Positions 33,096-44,299 are shown, counted from the first letter of the stretch. The stretch: DNA of 64,000 nucleotides from Trichopria drosophilae (GCA_030407085.1 CM059584.1:60031501-60095500); one strand, 5' to 3'. A program made the numbers and translations. Notes: generated by a model from the letters alone, not told the origin.

Positions 33096-35540
33096 ATGTT
33101 AGTTAAAATGCCGAAAGCAGCGAATCATAAAGAAAATCGTCTAAAAATTTGTTTGTTATGTTTCGGAAAAACGAAAGTGATGAACCGTGTGGAAGGGAAG
33201 TTAAAAGATATTGTCGAGACAATATTTGAGTATGATGCTTCCGACGAAAGGTTGCCTCTTGTTTTGTGTAGTAATTGTAAACGAGATGTATATAGAGCTA
33301 AAGGTGATTCAAACGTTAAAGTAACGTTACCAGATTTTTCTGAGCTCCAATCGCAACGAAATATAATGAACACGAGATTGAGTACCAAATCTTTGTGTAA
33401 TTGTCACATTTGTCAACTTGTGCGAAATACAGTGCCCAGTCCATTGAGACGTTCTAAACCAAACGATGTTCCTTTGAAAGAAGTACAAAATATCGTGTCA
33501 GGTAAAAAATATAACATTTTATAAAATATTTAATAATACTTAAAAACTCTGATAAATTTAGTGACTTATAACTTACAAGATATTGCAAATGATTGAAAAA
33601 ATAAGTTTTTACTTTTGCAATATTTTATTCTTCAAAATTACATTTCTTGTGAATGGTGAATGGGGGACGATCTTTTGTTGCCATAAGAGCATGTTATGAC
33701 ATGCCAGGCTATAAGGAGTGTTCGTCCGTTTGCAGTTTGCAATGTTATTTAATTTATTTGAATTATTTTGGTTTTGTTGATTATACGATCACCTAATTTT
33801 TCATATTTGCATGAGTTTTGCATCAATTTATTAAAGTATTTAACTAACATCCTACGATATTTTTAATTTTTTGTTTATTTAATAATATTCTTTATCATTT
33901 TAAACGACTAGTAACTTTTAATATTTGTTATACTGTAATTTTATATTCTTATATATCCTATTTAGAAAAGATCAAGTCTGATGTTCAACTTCGTTGCATC
34001 AATTGTTTTTCTGTAATAGGAAAGGACAAGTCTCACAAATGCAACTTGACATCACGTTTAGAAAATCTCCTAAAAAATATCGTTGAATATGGCCCGAAAA
34101 CGACAGATCAAGTAGTTTCATCACTGTTAAAAAAAAAAAATTGGTGAAGAAAACGGACCTTTATTACTTTCTCAACCAAAAGGTGGCCGACCTCTTCAAA
34201 TTTCTGTAGGTTCGAAAAGTATCCAATTTTCAAAAAAGTATGGGCTATTATCTGCGAATGATTTTTTGAAAATTCAGAACCGCTTCCATCTAAGCCAAAC
34301 AAAAACCATAGGCATTGCTCAAGCGTTTCGTGTAGCGACGAAAAGTTTCAAAATTATTGAACCCGGGTTGAAAGGAAAAGTGTCAACTAATAGCCATTGC
34401 ATGGATAAATATTTTGATGGAACTAAATTTGACATCGTTGTTTCAAAAAACAACATCACCTCTACAACGAAAGAAACAGTTGCTTATTGTGCAGACTTAG
34501 ATGAACTAATAAGTTACGTTAAAGAAAAGCGACACGTTTCTGAAGCTCATCTCAAGTTTGGCATTGATGGTGGTGGTGGATTGCTTAAAATTTGCTTCTC
34601 TATTCAATCTACCACTACAGCAGATGATGATAAAACCAACATGTCGTCAAAATTATGAAGATGGAATTCTTGCTAAACGTTTTAAAGACTCTGGCGCAAA
34701 TAAGTTGCTGCTACTTGGATTAGTCCAGGGATGTCAAGAAAAGTACGAGAATGTAGCTCAGTTGTGGTCTACAATAAAAATCAACAACTTCAACGGAACG
34801 ATAGCTACAGATTTAAAATTAGCTAATGTTTTAGTGGGCATAATGTCCCATAGTAGCGCTTTTCCGTGCACATGGTGCTATGCGACAAAATCTAATCTTC
34901 AAGAATGCGCTACTTACAGAACTATAGGAAATACCCTCGAAAATTATATAAGCTGGGATGACGCTGGAGCTGTGAACAACCAAGCAAAAGATTTCAAAAA
35001 CTGCATAAATCCGCCGGTTCTCAACTCTGAAGATCAAACCATTCTTGATATAATTCCACCACCGGAATTGCATCTTATGTTAGGTGTAGTTAATACGCTT
35101 TTTTCGCATTTATTGAAAGAATGTGAAGAAGATGCTCTTCAATGGATACAGTCATGTATAATGTTCAACGAGATGTAAATAAGGGGGGCACATCTTTTAA
35201 CGGCAATTAGTGTAAGACTTTGCTTAAAAAACTCGATATCTTGCGTTCTAGGTGCAATAATGTCGGGTGTTTAAAATATGTTAACGTGCTCGAAACATTT
35301 AAAAAAGTTGTAGATGCATGTTTCGGCAATAACCTCGATCCAGCTTTTGAAAGTATAATTGCAGAATTTAAAAGTACTTACCTAGATTTAGGTAAATCTG
35401 TTACACCGAAAATCCACGCAGTTTTCTTTCACGTGCTTGATTTTTGTAAGGATGCACAGCGTGGTCTAGGGTTTTATAGCGAACAAGCTATGGAATCCGT
35501 TCATTCTGACTTCAAATCTGTATGGACGTATTTGGACTTA
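33096..35540 (+). pseudogene. Second transposase-like gene with one intron, decayed
   Basis: Exon 1 (33,096-33,501) encodes a cysteine-rich N-terminus (KICLLCFGKT, LVLCSNCKRDVYR, CNCHICQLVR). Its CAG/GTAAAA donor, a 464-bp intron and a TATTTAG acceptor join in frame to exon 2 at 33,966 (EKIKSDVQLRCINCFSV...HKC). Exon 2 continues with GGRPLQ, DGGGGLLKICFSIQ, TDLKLANVLVGIMSHSSAFP, PPPELHLMLGVVNTLF, PKIHAVFFHVLDFC and LGFYSEQAMESVHSDF. I know this block order from uncharacterised arthropod and cnidarian transposase-like proteins; conserved D/E residues suggest a DDE enzyme. Frameshifts fall at the A12 run (34,128-34,140), near 34,640 and near 35,190. The 3' end is replaced by LINE ORF1 at about 35,530. 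Confidence 0.7.
33502..33965 (+). other. Intron of the second transposase-like gene
   Basis: GT at 33,502 and AG at 33,964-33,965. Exon 1 ends one base into a codon and exon 2 supplies the other two, restoring an open frame across C-x2-C motifs on both sides. The donor context CAG/GTAAAA and AT-rich interior fit an insect intron. Confidence 0.8.
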
Positions 35541-36699
35541 TTGTTTCGGTTTTAGAAGACAAGTCGTGTGTTGTTTGCATTTGATTTTTATTGACAGCGT
35601 CCGCGTAAGATGTACCAGAAATGACATCTGAGCGTTGGTTTTGTTGTTGTTGCCCTTGCTGTTGTTGCTTGGGTCTCATGGGCGGATATTTCCTCTTTTG
35701 AATTTCCTGATATACAGCACAACCTTTGTAGTTTACTGGATGCTGACCACCACATAACACGGAGGGAGCTTCCGTATCTTTCGGTTTGCTGCAATCAATA
35801 GTTAAATGATCCATTCCACATTGGACACATCGCGCTTGTCTTGTGCAATATGATTTGGTAGGCCCATACCGTTGACATCTTTGACACTGAGCTATTTCTT
35901 TTTTTTGATAGGGTGGTTCAAATCTGACTTTCTGATGCTGCAAAAATTCAACATTATATATATCTTTATTATTTGCATTTGGGAGCAACGAGATTTGAAA
36001 TACAGGGATCGGTTGTTTTGTAACACGGTGTAGCATTGGATTTATATTTTCCACATGATGTCCTTTTTGGGTTAGTTCTTGGGTTACCATTTGTATGTCT
36101 GTGGATGGGTGTATTCCTTTCATTATAACCCTAAAATTGCGGTTTTGTTTCAACTGGAAGGTATGGTGGCTAACCGCTTTTTCTTTCAATAGGGCGATAA
36201 CTTGCACATATTTTTTAGTATCTTTCAGCTGGATTTTAAATTGTTCATTACCTATTAATTTCAGATCGTATCCATCCTTGGCCGTCGTGTCCAGTAGGGT
36301 TATCATAACTTTTACATCTTGCACTGCTGGTACAAATATTGGCGGTGGTTTTGGTACTTTAGCAACTTCACTTTCTTGTGGTTGTTCAATATTTTCATTT
36401 TCTTTACTTTCCAATGCTTGGAATTTATTAGCAGTATTTATTTTGACAGTTATATAGTCAGATATTCTTTTCTGCCTTATATTTCTGTCATTTTGTGGAC
36501 TGTTTCTTTTCTGTTTCCTACTCTTTTGTTGTTTCCACACATTGTTTACATCGAGCACTTCACTTGTTTCGCTTTGGATAAATACCCCTATACTATTAGA
36601 TTTATGCGATCCAATTTGCGATGTATTCTGCACTACAATATCGCTGCTCTGCTGATTTTGCAGATTTTGCAACACGGGTTTTTTTAATAGATTGGTCAT
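35512..36699 (-). CDS. Jockey-type LINE ORF1, full length, minus strand
   Basis: 395 open codons. The N-terminal 223 match 29,159-29,830 with only a few changes. The remainder adds FQISLLPNANNKDIYNVEFL, then three cysteine-rich knuckles: CQRCQRYGPTKSYC, CVQCGMDHLTIDC and LCGGQHPVNYKGC, the third having lost its first Cys spacing. This is the nucleic-acid-binding C-terminus of insect Jockey/R1-type ORF1 proteins. No ORF2 follows: the sequence abuts the transposase gene at about 35,530. The copy is thus 3'-truncated, the opposite of the usual 5' truncation of LINEs. That suggests it arose by arm duplication or gene conversion rather than retrotransposition. Confidence 0.85.
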   Translation of the reverse strand: MTNLLKKPVLQNLQNQQSSDIVVQNTSQIGSHKSNSIGVFIQSETSEVLDVNNVWKQQKSRKQKRNSPQNDRNIRQKRISDYITVKINTANKFQALESKENENIEQPQESEVAKVPKPPPIFVPAVQDVKVMITLLDTTAKDGYDLKLIGNEQFKIQLKDTKKYVQVIALLKEKAVSHHTFQLKQNRNFRVIMKGIHPSTDIQMVTQELTQKGHHVENINPMLHRVTKQPIPVFQISLLPNANNKDIYNVEFLQHQKVRFEPPYQKKEIAQCQRCQRYGPTKSYCTRQARCVQCGMDHLTIDCSKPKDTEAPSVLCGGQHPVNYKGCAVYQEIQKRKYPPMRPKQQQQGQQQQNQRSDVISGTSYADAVNKNQMQTTHDLSSKTETISPNTSIQI

Positions 36700-37900
36700 T
36701 AGGCCAAAAAGATAAGCAAAACTATATTGTACTTTTTAAATGCAATTAAAACAAATTTTGTCTTATCACATAACACTTTAAATTATTCATAGTTTCTTCG
36801 AATCGAAAATAACACTGTTATTTATTTTGCTTCCAGAAGCAAGTAAACACGTCCGTTCTCGACGACGCGCGACGGTTCGAATAACTTGCAGAATTTAAAG
36901 GAAATTTCCTAGATTTAGATATACTTGTTACACAGTGTTTTTCATGTGCATGGTTTTTGTAAGAATGCACAACCCTTAAAACCTCCAAGTAATTAATTTC
37001 ATCTCGAGCAAGCAACTTTTTGTATTTTCGTTCGGCCAATATGAATCCACCATTTTGAACTTTCAAATTCTAATATCAGGATCGTAATCTGCAACCCCGA
37101 AAACCCCCGAGTACTTAGTTTCATTTCAAACAAGTAACATTCTGTATTTTTGTTCGGCCATTTTGAATTTTTAAAATCTAACATTAGATTCGTAATCAGC
37201 GAATATTCTTCAGCGTGTATTCATCTAAGAATTGCAGTATGCGATGAACGTCGAATAAACATACGTAAAACCTGTATACTTCAAACCTTTCTAACTTTGG
37301 AAATACAATAGATAGGAAGATATTTTTTTTTAATGTGCGGAAATTCGTCTACTCGAACTCATTTTCTCAGATTTTTCCATCGACGTTTGTAGAATAATAT
37401 AATCAACATTATGTGAAAGTTTAAACAAATTGTACTGAATATTTTCTTTAAAACGCATGTTCTAAAGGCTCTAACTTTGGAACCAAACGAGATAATGCAA
37501 TGTTTTTTTTTAGTTTTACAGATAATTTTGTATACTTTAATTTATTCTGAAGGTATTTTGTCGCAGGGTGCCTATGACAAATTATATTTACAGAAAACAA
37601 ATAAAAACCACGTTTTTTTGCGTATTTTTGTAAATATTTTGAGTCTTAACATATAAAAGTAATCAAACCATTTCGGGATTATCTTTCTAGAGTCAGAATC
37701 TAAATGTTTATGTAAAAAAACTAGATCTAAACGTTATTTTTATGAAAATATTCACGATAACCTCGAAAAAAATGCGAAAAATCAAGATATTTCGAGTTTC
37801 CCTGTATCGATTATTTTCATTTACGGCTTAAAATAATCGCGAGACAAATTTGAAAACATGCCTGCAAAAAATCGCGAGGTGCAAGAACTTTTGGGTCAAA
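36700..37900 (-). repeat. Right arm of fold-back composite, non-coding part
   Basis: Inverted copy of 27,965-29,158, with the same two tandem modules (about 36,960-37,205) and the same outer end. A few substitutions and small indels separate the arms, for example an added CGACGCG near 36,863-36,873. Confidence 0.8.
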
Positions 37901-38740
37901 AGGTCGACCAATTGGTCACGTGACTGCCGCGCAACGGAAATTGAATGCGCGCCGAACAGGCAATCGTCCACGTGCTAGCCGTGCTCTAAAAAAGGTGACG
38001 CTAATGGAACCGTGGACCCTCATCTTGGATTAGCTGCTGCAGCACTCGGAGTGCAAGATAAGCAGTGCATGAGACGCCAAAAATCACTGTGTTGAGCTGG
38101 TACTTATCGCTAGGGGCTGCAGGATCAGAACGCTAAAGTATGCGTTGATAATCCCTCGATCCGAGTAACATCTGGCGATACATTTGTGCGATATCTGCGC
38201 AATAAACAAACTCAAAATTTCGCCATTGCAACAGAATATCGCTTAGGTCGGCCTGCAACTCGGGGCCTGTAAGCACATGGTCGTTTAGGGACGTGGAATT
38301 GCTGGATTTTTGAGAGGCGTTAAACACAACGCGGAGCTTGGTGGTCGTACTCGAGTCCTTTTTAACGCCATGATTAGGAAGATAAAAGCTTCCTGGGGGC
38401 ATTCAGGATCAACGCGAGTCATGTGTCCTCGGGTTGCATAATCTGACATAAAAGTATTGTATGCTTGCTTGTCAGCTGGCGTCCGAGCGAGACGCCGTTC
38501 TAGGCTCTTAATGCAGAGGAGAACCGTCTTGTGCGAATCTCCAATATTGATGGGAGATGGCGTGCTGAAGGGCAATTTCACCACGTATCTCCCAGACTCC
38601 CGGAAATGGGCCTCACAGCGTTCATCTTCGGCGGTGAGGGTTTCATCGTTGGCGAAGTGTGGATGCGGGGAAGCAGCATTACATGACTTAGCACAGTGCA
38701 TACATGGTATTTTGTATATAACATATCTTTGTGCTTTCCC
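37901..38740 (-). pseudogene. BEL/Pao reverse transcriptase, displaced half
   Basis: Minus-strand BEL pol upstream of the composite. From 38,680 down: LTAEDERCEAHFRESGRYVV, IGDSHKTVLLCIKSLERRLA, FYLPNHGVKKDSSTTTKLRV, VVFNASQKSS, VLTGPELQADLSDILLQW and VYCADIAQMYRQMLL. In shifting frames down to 37,905 follow VSCTAYLALRVLQQL and VDDCLFGAHSISVARQSRDQ. The catalytic VDD is present. Gag, protease and the 5' LTR were not recognised further right. Decayed by frameshifts. Confidence 0.85.
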
Positions 38741-38972
38741 ACTAAGCAAAATTCCGTTATAACAATGCTACATACACATGCGATTTTTGAAAACTATGCA
38801 TCCAAGGTTGTAAAAACCTAACAGTAAATGGTGATAAAAAGAAATTAAAAACAGGATTAATTATTTTAGATATTTAATTTGATTATTATTCTTATTTATG
38901 TTATTACAGAATACAGTTTTGCAATTTCGCTTGCAAATAAATCCATGAACCTGAGAAAAAATTACTGTGACC

Positions 38973-39024
38973 GAGAATCGAACCAGGATCTCCTGCGTAC
39001 TACCCCGACCTCATAACCACCTGG
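38973..39024 (-). repeat. tRNA-like (SINE-type) RNA polymerase III box pair
   Basis: On the minus strand GGTGGTTATGAGGTCGGGG resembles an A box and GGTTCGATTCTCGGT, about 20 bases later, a good B box, with CAGGAGATCCT between. This spacing is that of tRNA-derived SINE heads. No cloverleaf or anticodon was convincingly folded, so it is not called a tRNA gene. Confidence 0.45.
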
Positions 39025-40380
39025 AAAATTTTAGGAATTTGACTATTTTTAAAATTAAAATTCAGTATGTAAAATCATCGTTTAAACCGGCAGGGAAACG
39101 AAATCATTTTTTAAGAAAATTGCTGCCGAGTGATGTTCCACGGCAATTTTCAGATCACAGAAATATGGCACACCATAACAAAGTTATGGGAACTAGCGAT
39201 TAATAGAATTGTGCCGAGAACGTAGTTTTTAAAGTTACATAATAATTGTTGTTCTATGCCGGCTAAAATATCGCTTAGTGCAGGTGTAACATCAGTATCC
39301 CTATGGAACACCATAATGAATATAAACTAAACTAAGATATTCACGTTCAGCATAAACGACCGTTATGTGCAAAAGAAAGCAGTCGCTTGCATTAGTCCGG
39401 TCAAAAGAGAGAGGAAAGTGAGTGGGACTCGTCGATACTGCCGATTTTTTTTTGCGCAAATTAAGTTTAGGGAGTTAGGAAAAGCATATCAATAAGTTAA
39501 CAACGACAGTGCACGGCGTCCTACCTCAATTTAACCTTGAAGGTGGAAACTTGTGGTTTTTGGCTTATATCTTTTTAAGGTCAATTGATAAAAAAATGTT
39601 GTATATAAAAGTTATTCCTTATAATGTCAGGTATTTTTTTCATGCATTAACAATTTTTTTTACGTAAAATTTAAACCGCATAGAACGGCCTTAAGATTAA
39701 AAAAAATCTTAAATAAAAAAATGAACTTTCTTTAATTTTTTCGAAGCGCTCTTTTCGTGGCTGGAAATAACGTTAAAAGGCGAGTATTTTCCACATAAAA
39801 CCTTTTTGGATCCCGACATATCAATTTTTTATTAAGCTGCCATAACTAATGTTTCAATGTACAAAAGTGATTGAATAAAATTGAGTGGCTTTGTGATATG
39901 TGGAGGAATATGCATTAGTTTTATCATTGTGTCATACGGCATTGTAATTGTTAAAAAAAATGCACAACTATACGTTTACGCCAGCGCGATCCGACTGCCG
40001 CTCCGGCCCGCCAGCCATTCGACCGACAAGTTCACAACATAATAAGTTGATATTATCATCTTTGCAGTTTTTACTTGCCCCACAATTTCGTGATATCAAT
40101 TTATGCGCGCAGTAAAAACATACAGAATGTAATATTGTAATCCTTCGGTGAAATATTTAAAGGAAAAAATAAACTTTGTGATTAAGTTTGAAAATGTTTC
40201 TAGATACGATTATAATTTTAAAAAAATCCAATTTATTCTTAATATATTTTCTGAATGCTGTCAGTGTTACAATAGGTATGTAAAGAAAAACAACTTTTAA
40301 TGTAAACAAGTATATTGAATGTTTTCTTTTTACATTGGTTTCGATGTACATCAAATGGCATGAATTAAATTGATTGCGCA
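39025..40380. other. AT-rich DNA without recognisable gene
   Basis: Short ORFs only; T-rich stretches around 39,590-39,740. Confidence 0.4.
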
Positions 40381-42160
40381 TAAGTGCTTTCTTCGTCGCC
40401 CTCGATCTCCTCTGATTCCATTGTTTGAACGTCAGAGTTGCATTCTAATTCATTTTCTCGCACTTCTTCTCAGGGAATGTCTTCTTCATCGTCGCTTAAT
40501 TCAACTTCTGAATCCTTAACGTTTGTACAGTTTTTGCTTTGACATGACGAGCAAATCTCTGAGCATGGTAGGCCAAGCTTCTTGCGGCTGCAAGAAGGTT
40601 TCCTCTGCAGCCGTCGGTGTTAGACCATTTGCTGATTTTATCCATCCCTATTGTTGAGGATCGTAGTTCTTCACTGCGAAGTCCAGCTACTGCTGCATTT
40701 GGACTCGATGAGAATGCTCTCGTGTCGCTGCTTCGGTAGGGGGAAGAACTGCAAGATTAAACGAGATTCTACTTCCACATTTCTGGTAACAGGAATAACG
40801 AAACTCGTTTAACCTCTTGCTAAGGTTTGAAACCCTACAGAGCAGTTATGAGTTTTTGGCTATTCGCGTCAATATCTTCAGCATTTGCATCAATATCATA
40901 AAAAAGTTGCACATATTTTTGTAGATCGGTCGATATATTTCTGTAATAATTTAGTAATTAAACACCTACTAAATAAATGAATAAAATAAATGAAACACTT
41001 AAGGTCTGGATACTGAAATGAATCTTCTGTATAAATTTAAGTCGGCGATTTTCTTTTTGCAGATTTATTAAAATAAATCATCCCATCCCATGGCGCAAGT
41101 TACGTCTTCGCCGCTGTGCATACAATAGAATGGTCGACATCTTCATTAGCTTGCATAGAAACGATTCCTGCTGCTCAATATTTCTCTGCTTATTTATATC
41201 GTTATTTAGAAAGGTTTTTTAGAAAGGTACAGCTGCCGTCATAGTTTCTGTGAACAATAGTTGTCGACCGATTTGTCTTGAAGCTCGTCGTGCACGCTCG
41301 ACACCCTTCATTCCCCCGTTGGTTTCTAAATATCCATCAAAAACAGTAGGACAGTTTGGATTGTATTTTTGTAAGTAATCCAGGCGTCTTTGTAAGATCT
41401 GTTTCATTTGAACCGCAAACGACTCTATACAGTAAGTAACCTCCATCTATGACGTAACAGGCTGAAATCCGTTTCTTCTCGTATGCAGTTGAAGTACTCG
41501 TACAGCTTAGATTTTTAGGTTTTCCGCAATCCGTTTTCGTCGAACAATGAAGTAGGGTACGGCACAAGTTCATGCTGAAAATATAATTCCAATTCTTCAT
41601 TCGACTTTTTAACCAGCAATATTCTACGAAAGAGTGTATTTGGGTCGATAGACGCGACATCACTTCGCACTTTCAGTCCCAATTTGGCTGCACGCAAAGT
41701 CAAGATGGTTTTTTCTTTTAAACTTAACATTTTTCAAAATTTTGCCGATCATATCGTTCATTATTTCAGGTCCCCATTTTAAACCAGAATGTAAGGCCAT
41801 GATTTTTGGTCTATCAGAAAACGGATAGTGCAAGGAAAACCACGACATCGATTCCTTTAGTAATTGTTCAATAACCATATCAGACCATACCCCGGACCAA
41901 AATTTGTCAGTTTTTTCCAAGCTGCAACATATCATACAGATATAGTTGGCACGATTTCGGGTACAAGTAGTGGCCACTAACGTTGAAGAATGGAAGCATT
42001 TTCTGAATTGTCGAGAGATATAATGCCCAATTGTCGGTAGGTTTCGCCTCAATAAATTGTTTGATTAGAGTTATCATTTTAAAATATTGCACCCATAATT
42101 TTGCAGTACTTACGCTCTTCTCAAAATTTCCGACAGTTTTTGAGAATTTTGTTGCCACCT
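40381..42160 (-). pseudogene. Second copy of the nuclease-like (VFDGY) gene, internally deleted
   Basis: Minus strand. From 42,158: VSTAKLWVQYFKMITLIKQF, NWALYLSTIQKMLPFFNVSG, DKFWSGVWSDMVIEQLLKES (42,052-41,660), LFRRILLVKKSNEELELYF, LVPYPTSLFDENGLRK, ISACYVIDGGYLL and VFDGYLETNGGMKGVERARR with RQLLFTETMTAA (down to 41,219). The part that element D retains (DADVLIV, DIDLLVLL) is missing here. About 40,800-40,380 looks like the C-terminus (KLGLPCSEICSSCQSKNCTN, then an acidic tail), a cysteine-rich CXC-like motif. The two copies together outline one large protein of unknown function. Frameshifts make this copy dead. Confidence 0.55.
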
Positions 42161-42365
42161 GCGAAAAGCGACCAGTAAATCAAATTTTCAAGAATGACAA
42201 TTTCATGTAACAACTCAGATTCTTTCAAAATTGCTTTTTCTTCTTAACTGAAGTGAACACTTCCAAGTAAAATTTATGGCAATCCAGCGTGAACTAATAA
42301 ATTAGTTCATAATGCTTGGGTGTAGACATGGCCGGTCAACATTTTTTCTACAGAAGCAATACATT

Positions 42366-43230
42366 TTACAGAAAACTTCTTTCACGCCGCTTCCTTCCAT
42401 AATGAAACCGATCGCCACCCATGAAGGACGTCAATAGATGGAAACCGCCAAGTCGGACGATTATAGACTGTAATGATGTATCATTACACATGGCAACAAT
42501 ACTCCGAACTTTGTAGTAAAGGAGGTCAAAAGTATTTACAATGTTTGTTCTGTGGAGCATCCTGTTCACAAACCGAGGTTTAATATTTTTTTTGTAATAA
42601 TGTTTAAAATATTCAATTCCTTTAGTTTCGCTAAGCTCACTTACAGTTCTTTCCGTTTCGTTATTGGAGTCTACTTTAAATTTTTGATGCAGATCGGTAA
42701 ATGGCATGCCAGAGTTAGAAGGGTTATTCGTCGTTATTTCTATTATTCTCTCAACTCGTTCATTCCCATTGATTCCTATATGTGCCGGAATCCAGATTAG
42801 TTTTAATTTAATTTTGGCTTTATTATTGATTTTTTCAGAAATCTATTACTTCTTTTTTAATTTCGTAAATATATGAATTTCATTTGATGTTAAAATTTAA
42901 GTTTCCAGGACATTTAGGGAGGCAGTGAGAACAATTACATTTCTTTCTGCGTTTTTGTTTCCTATTGCGATATCGCATGCATCGTTTTGGCTATACTTTC
43001 CGCTGTATAAATTGTAGCATTGTTGTTTATACTTTTTTTACTTCGTATTCTTAAGCTATTCGATAGACATGCGCTCCCCGCAGACATTATATCTGTAATG
43101 TTGCTACCATCTGCAAGAATAGAAATTGCGTTTTCTTCTCTAATAAAATTATCTATAATTTCATTTGGATTATGGGATTTTTGTAGTTTTTTCCGAGTTC
43201 TATATCTAATTCAATGTTTGTGACAAATAT
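42366..43230 (-). pseudogene. I-like LINE: RNase H domain and C-terminus
   Basis: Minus strand. 43,150-42,990 reads NAISILADGSNITDIMSAGS and IYTAESIAKTMHA. 42,850-42,730 reads KLIWIPAHIGINGNE. 42,707-42,366 reads MPFTDLHQKFKV and KGIEYFKHYYKKN, then PRFVNRMLHRTNIVNTF. This order, RNase H followed by a region with WF/RF...R..IV, matches the I/Jockey-group LINE C-terminus. Pieces lie in different frames. Confidence 0.65.
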
Positions 43231-43319
43231 ATCCTAATCGTTGAGAAAAATACTATAATGCGATCTTATTTGTAAAGTTTGTTTTAGTGGTACAATTTCA
43301 TTTATATAGTTTAACCCTT

Positions 43320-43788
43320 TCGCTATGAAGACCGAAAACGCGAAAGTGGGCTCAAAATGTGACGATGTTTCCAGCCAATTTGAATAAGTTTTTAAACGTT
43401 CAAAATGGCTCATCAAATATGGCCGACATTTTTTTAATTCAAGCTGCCTGCTTCGCTATATGTCATAGGTATTATTTCTTAAGACGCACTATGAAACTTC
43501 GCGGGTCCGTGGGACCGAAACTTATGGCAATTGCCTTCGCGACACACTGTTCCTCTTCTCGTGGTAGAACTGTGGTAGACTTCAGTAGCCATAGCACCTT
43601 CGATAAGATCGGGTTTCAAAATTAGCGATACATATACTGTAAGAATAAGCCAAGCGCTTAAATAAAGTGCCTATCAAACTTTACGCACTCTGAGATTCTT
43701 TTCGACCTTGTCCCAATCTATGTTTGTTCCTGGACCTTCCACGAGTTCGTGAAACGCGAAATCGACGTTCGACGGTATTAACTAACAC
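43320..43788. repeat. Partial module repeat interrupting the I-like LINE
   Basis: CCAATTTGAATAAG and TTTAAACGTTCAAAATGG with TATGGCCGAC around 43,375-43,430 resemble the AAAATGGCGG module. The stretch lies where the LINE RT should be, between its endonuclease-like and RNase H parts, so it is probably an inserted element. Confidence 0.4.
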
Positions 43789-44090
43789 CGCCATTTTAAT
43801 TTTCTATTTAAAGTTTTAAAAATTAATCCTCCAATTCAGATTCAACGATTCAACATACCCAATAAAACCTACTCTGGTGTATATCTATTTCTTTATTCTC
43901 TATTTATTCCTTCTTTTATAATTACGTGGATAATGAAAAAGGCTTAAAAATTATCCGATTTTGAGAGGCCATATTGGTTTTTACGTTTAGAATTTTCTGA
44001 ATTTGACTTCAAATTTGGATCCAGCGATTCAAAATACCCAATAAAACATAACGCTGGTATGTTTGTTTATTATCTGTTTGTTCAGTGTCT
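43789..44090. repeat. Two-copy direct repeat, period about 180 bp
   Basis: Two diverged copies: (C/G)GCCAT(T/A)TT near 43,790 and 43,968, then AACGATTCAACATACCCAAT / AGCGATTCAAAATACCCAAT and CTCTGGT / CGCTGGT downstream. AT-rich, non-coding. Confidence 0.6.
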
Positions 44091-44299
44091 TATAACTACG
44101 TATATACACGTTATTACAATTTCGTTGTAAATATTTAGTAGAATTAATTTATATTAAATTGGTAATTTCTTAAGAATTTCGTAATCAATTCCACCAAGAT
44201 CTGGAGATGAGCTGTTATCTCGAGAGTTTAATGCAATATTAAATTATAAAAACTGCAATTTTTTTTTAATTTTTAAGTTACTTAAATGCTTACTTAACT

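Larger units (their letters stand above)
27965..37900. mobile_element. 9.9-kb fold-back composite inserted in BEL/Pao pol
   Basis: A large inverted repeat. The left arm (27,965 to about 29,830) and right arm (about 36,025 to 37,900) match almost base for base in opposite orientation, starting TTTGACCCAAAAGTTC. Each arm holds about 1.1 kb of AT-rich DNA with two copies of the GATTACGAATC / AAAATGG module, then the first part of a LINE ORF1. Between them lie the LINE ORF2 (plus strand) and a transposase gene (33,096-35,540). BEL pol flanks both sides. No clear target-site duplication was seen, and some 200 residues of BEL pol are missing at the junction, so insertion came with a rearrangement. 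Confidence 0.8.

Noticed and set aside
24715..38740. Plus-strand frames within the BEL region (for example 26,315-27,748)
   Set aside because: All are shadows of the minus-strand BEL pol; the minus strand carries the conserved RT, RNase H and integrase blocks.
38690..38749. VIYKIPCMHC-like stretch at the start of the BEL minus-strand frame, resembling a Penelope GIY-YIG start
   Set aside because: Only about 15 residues; could be a tiny Penelope fragment next to BEL but too short to call.
38957..39030. tRNA gene
   Set aside because: B-box and A-box words are present but no convincing cloverleaf or anticodon stem could be drawn; kept only as a tRNA-like repeat.
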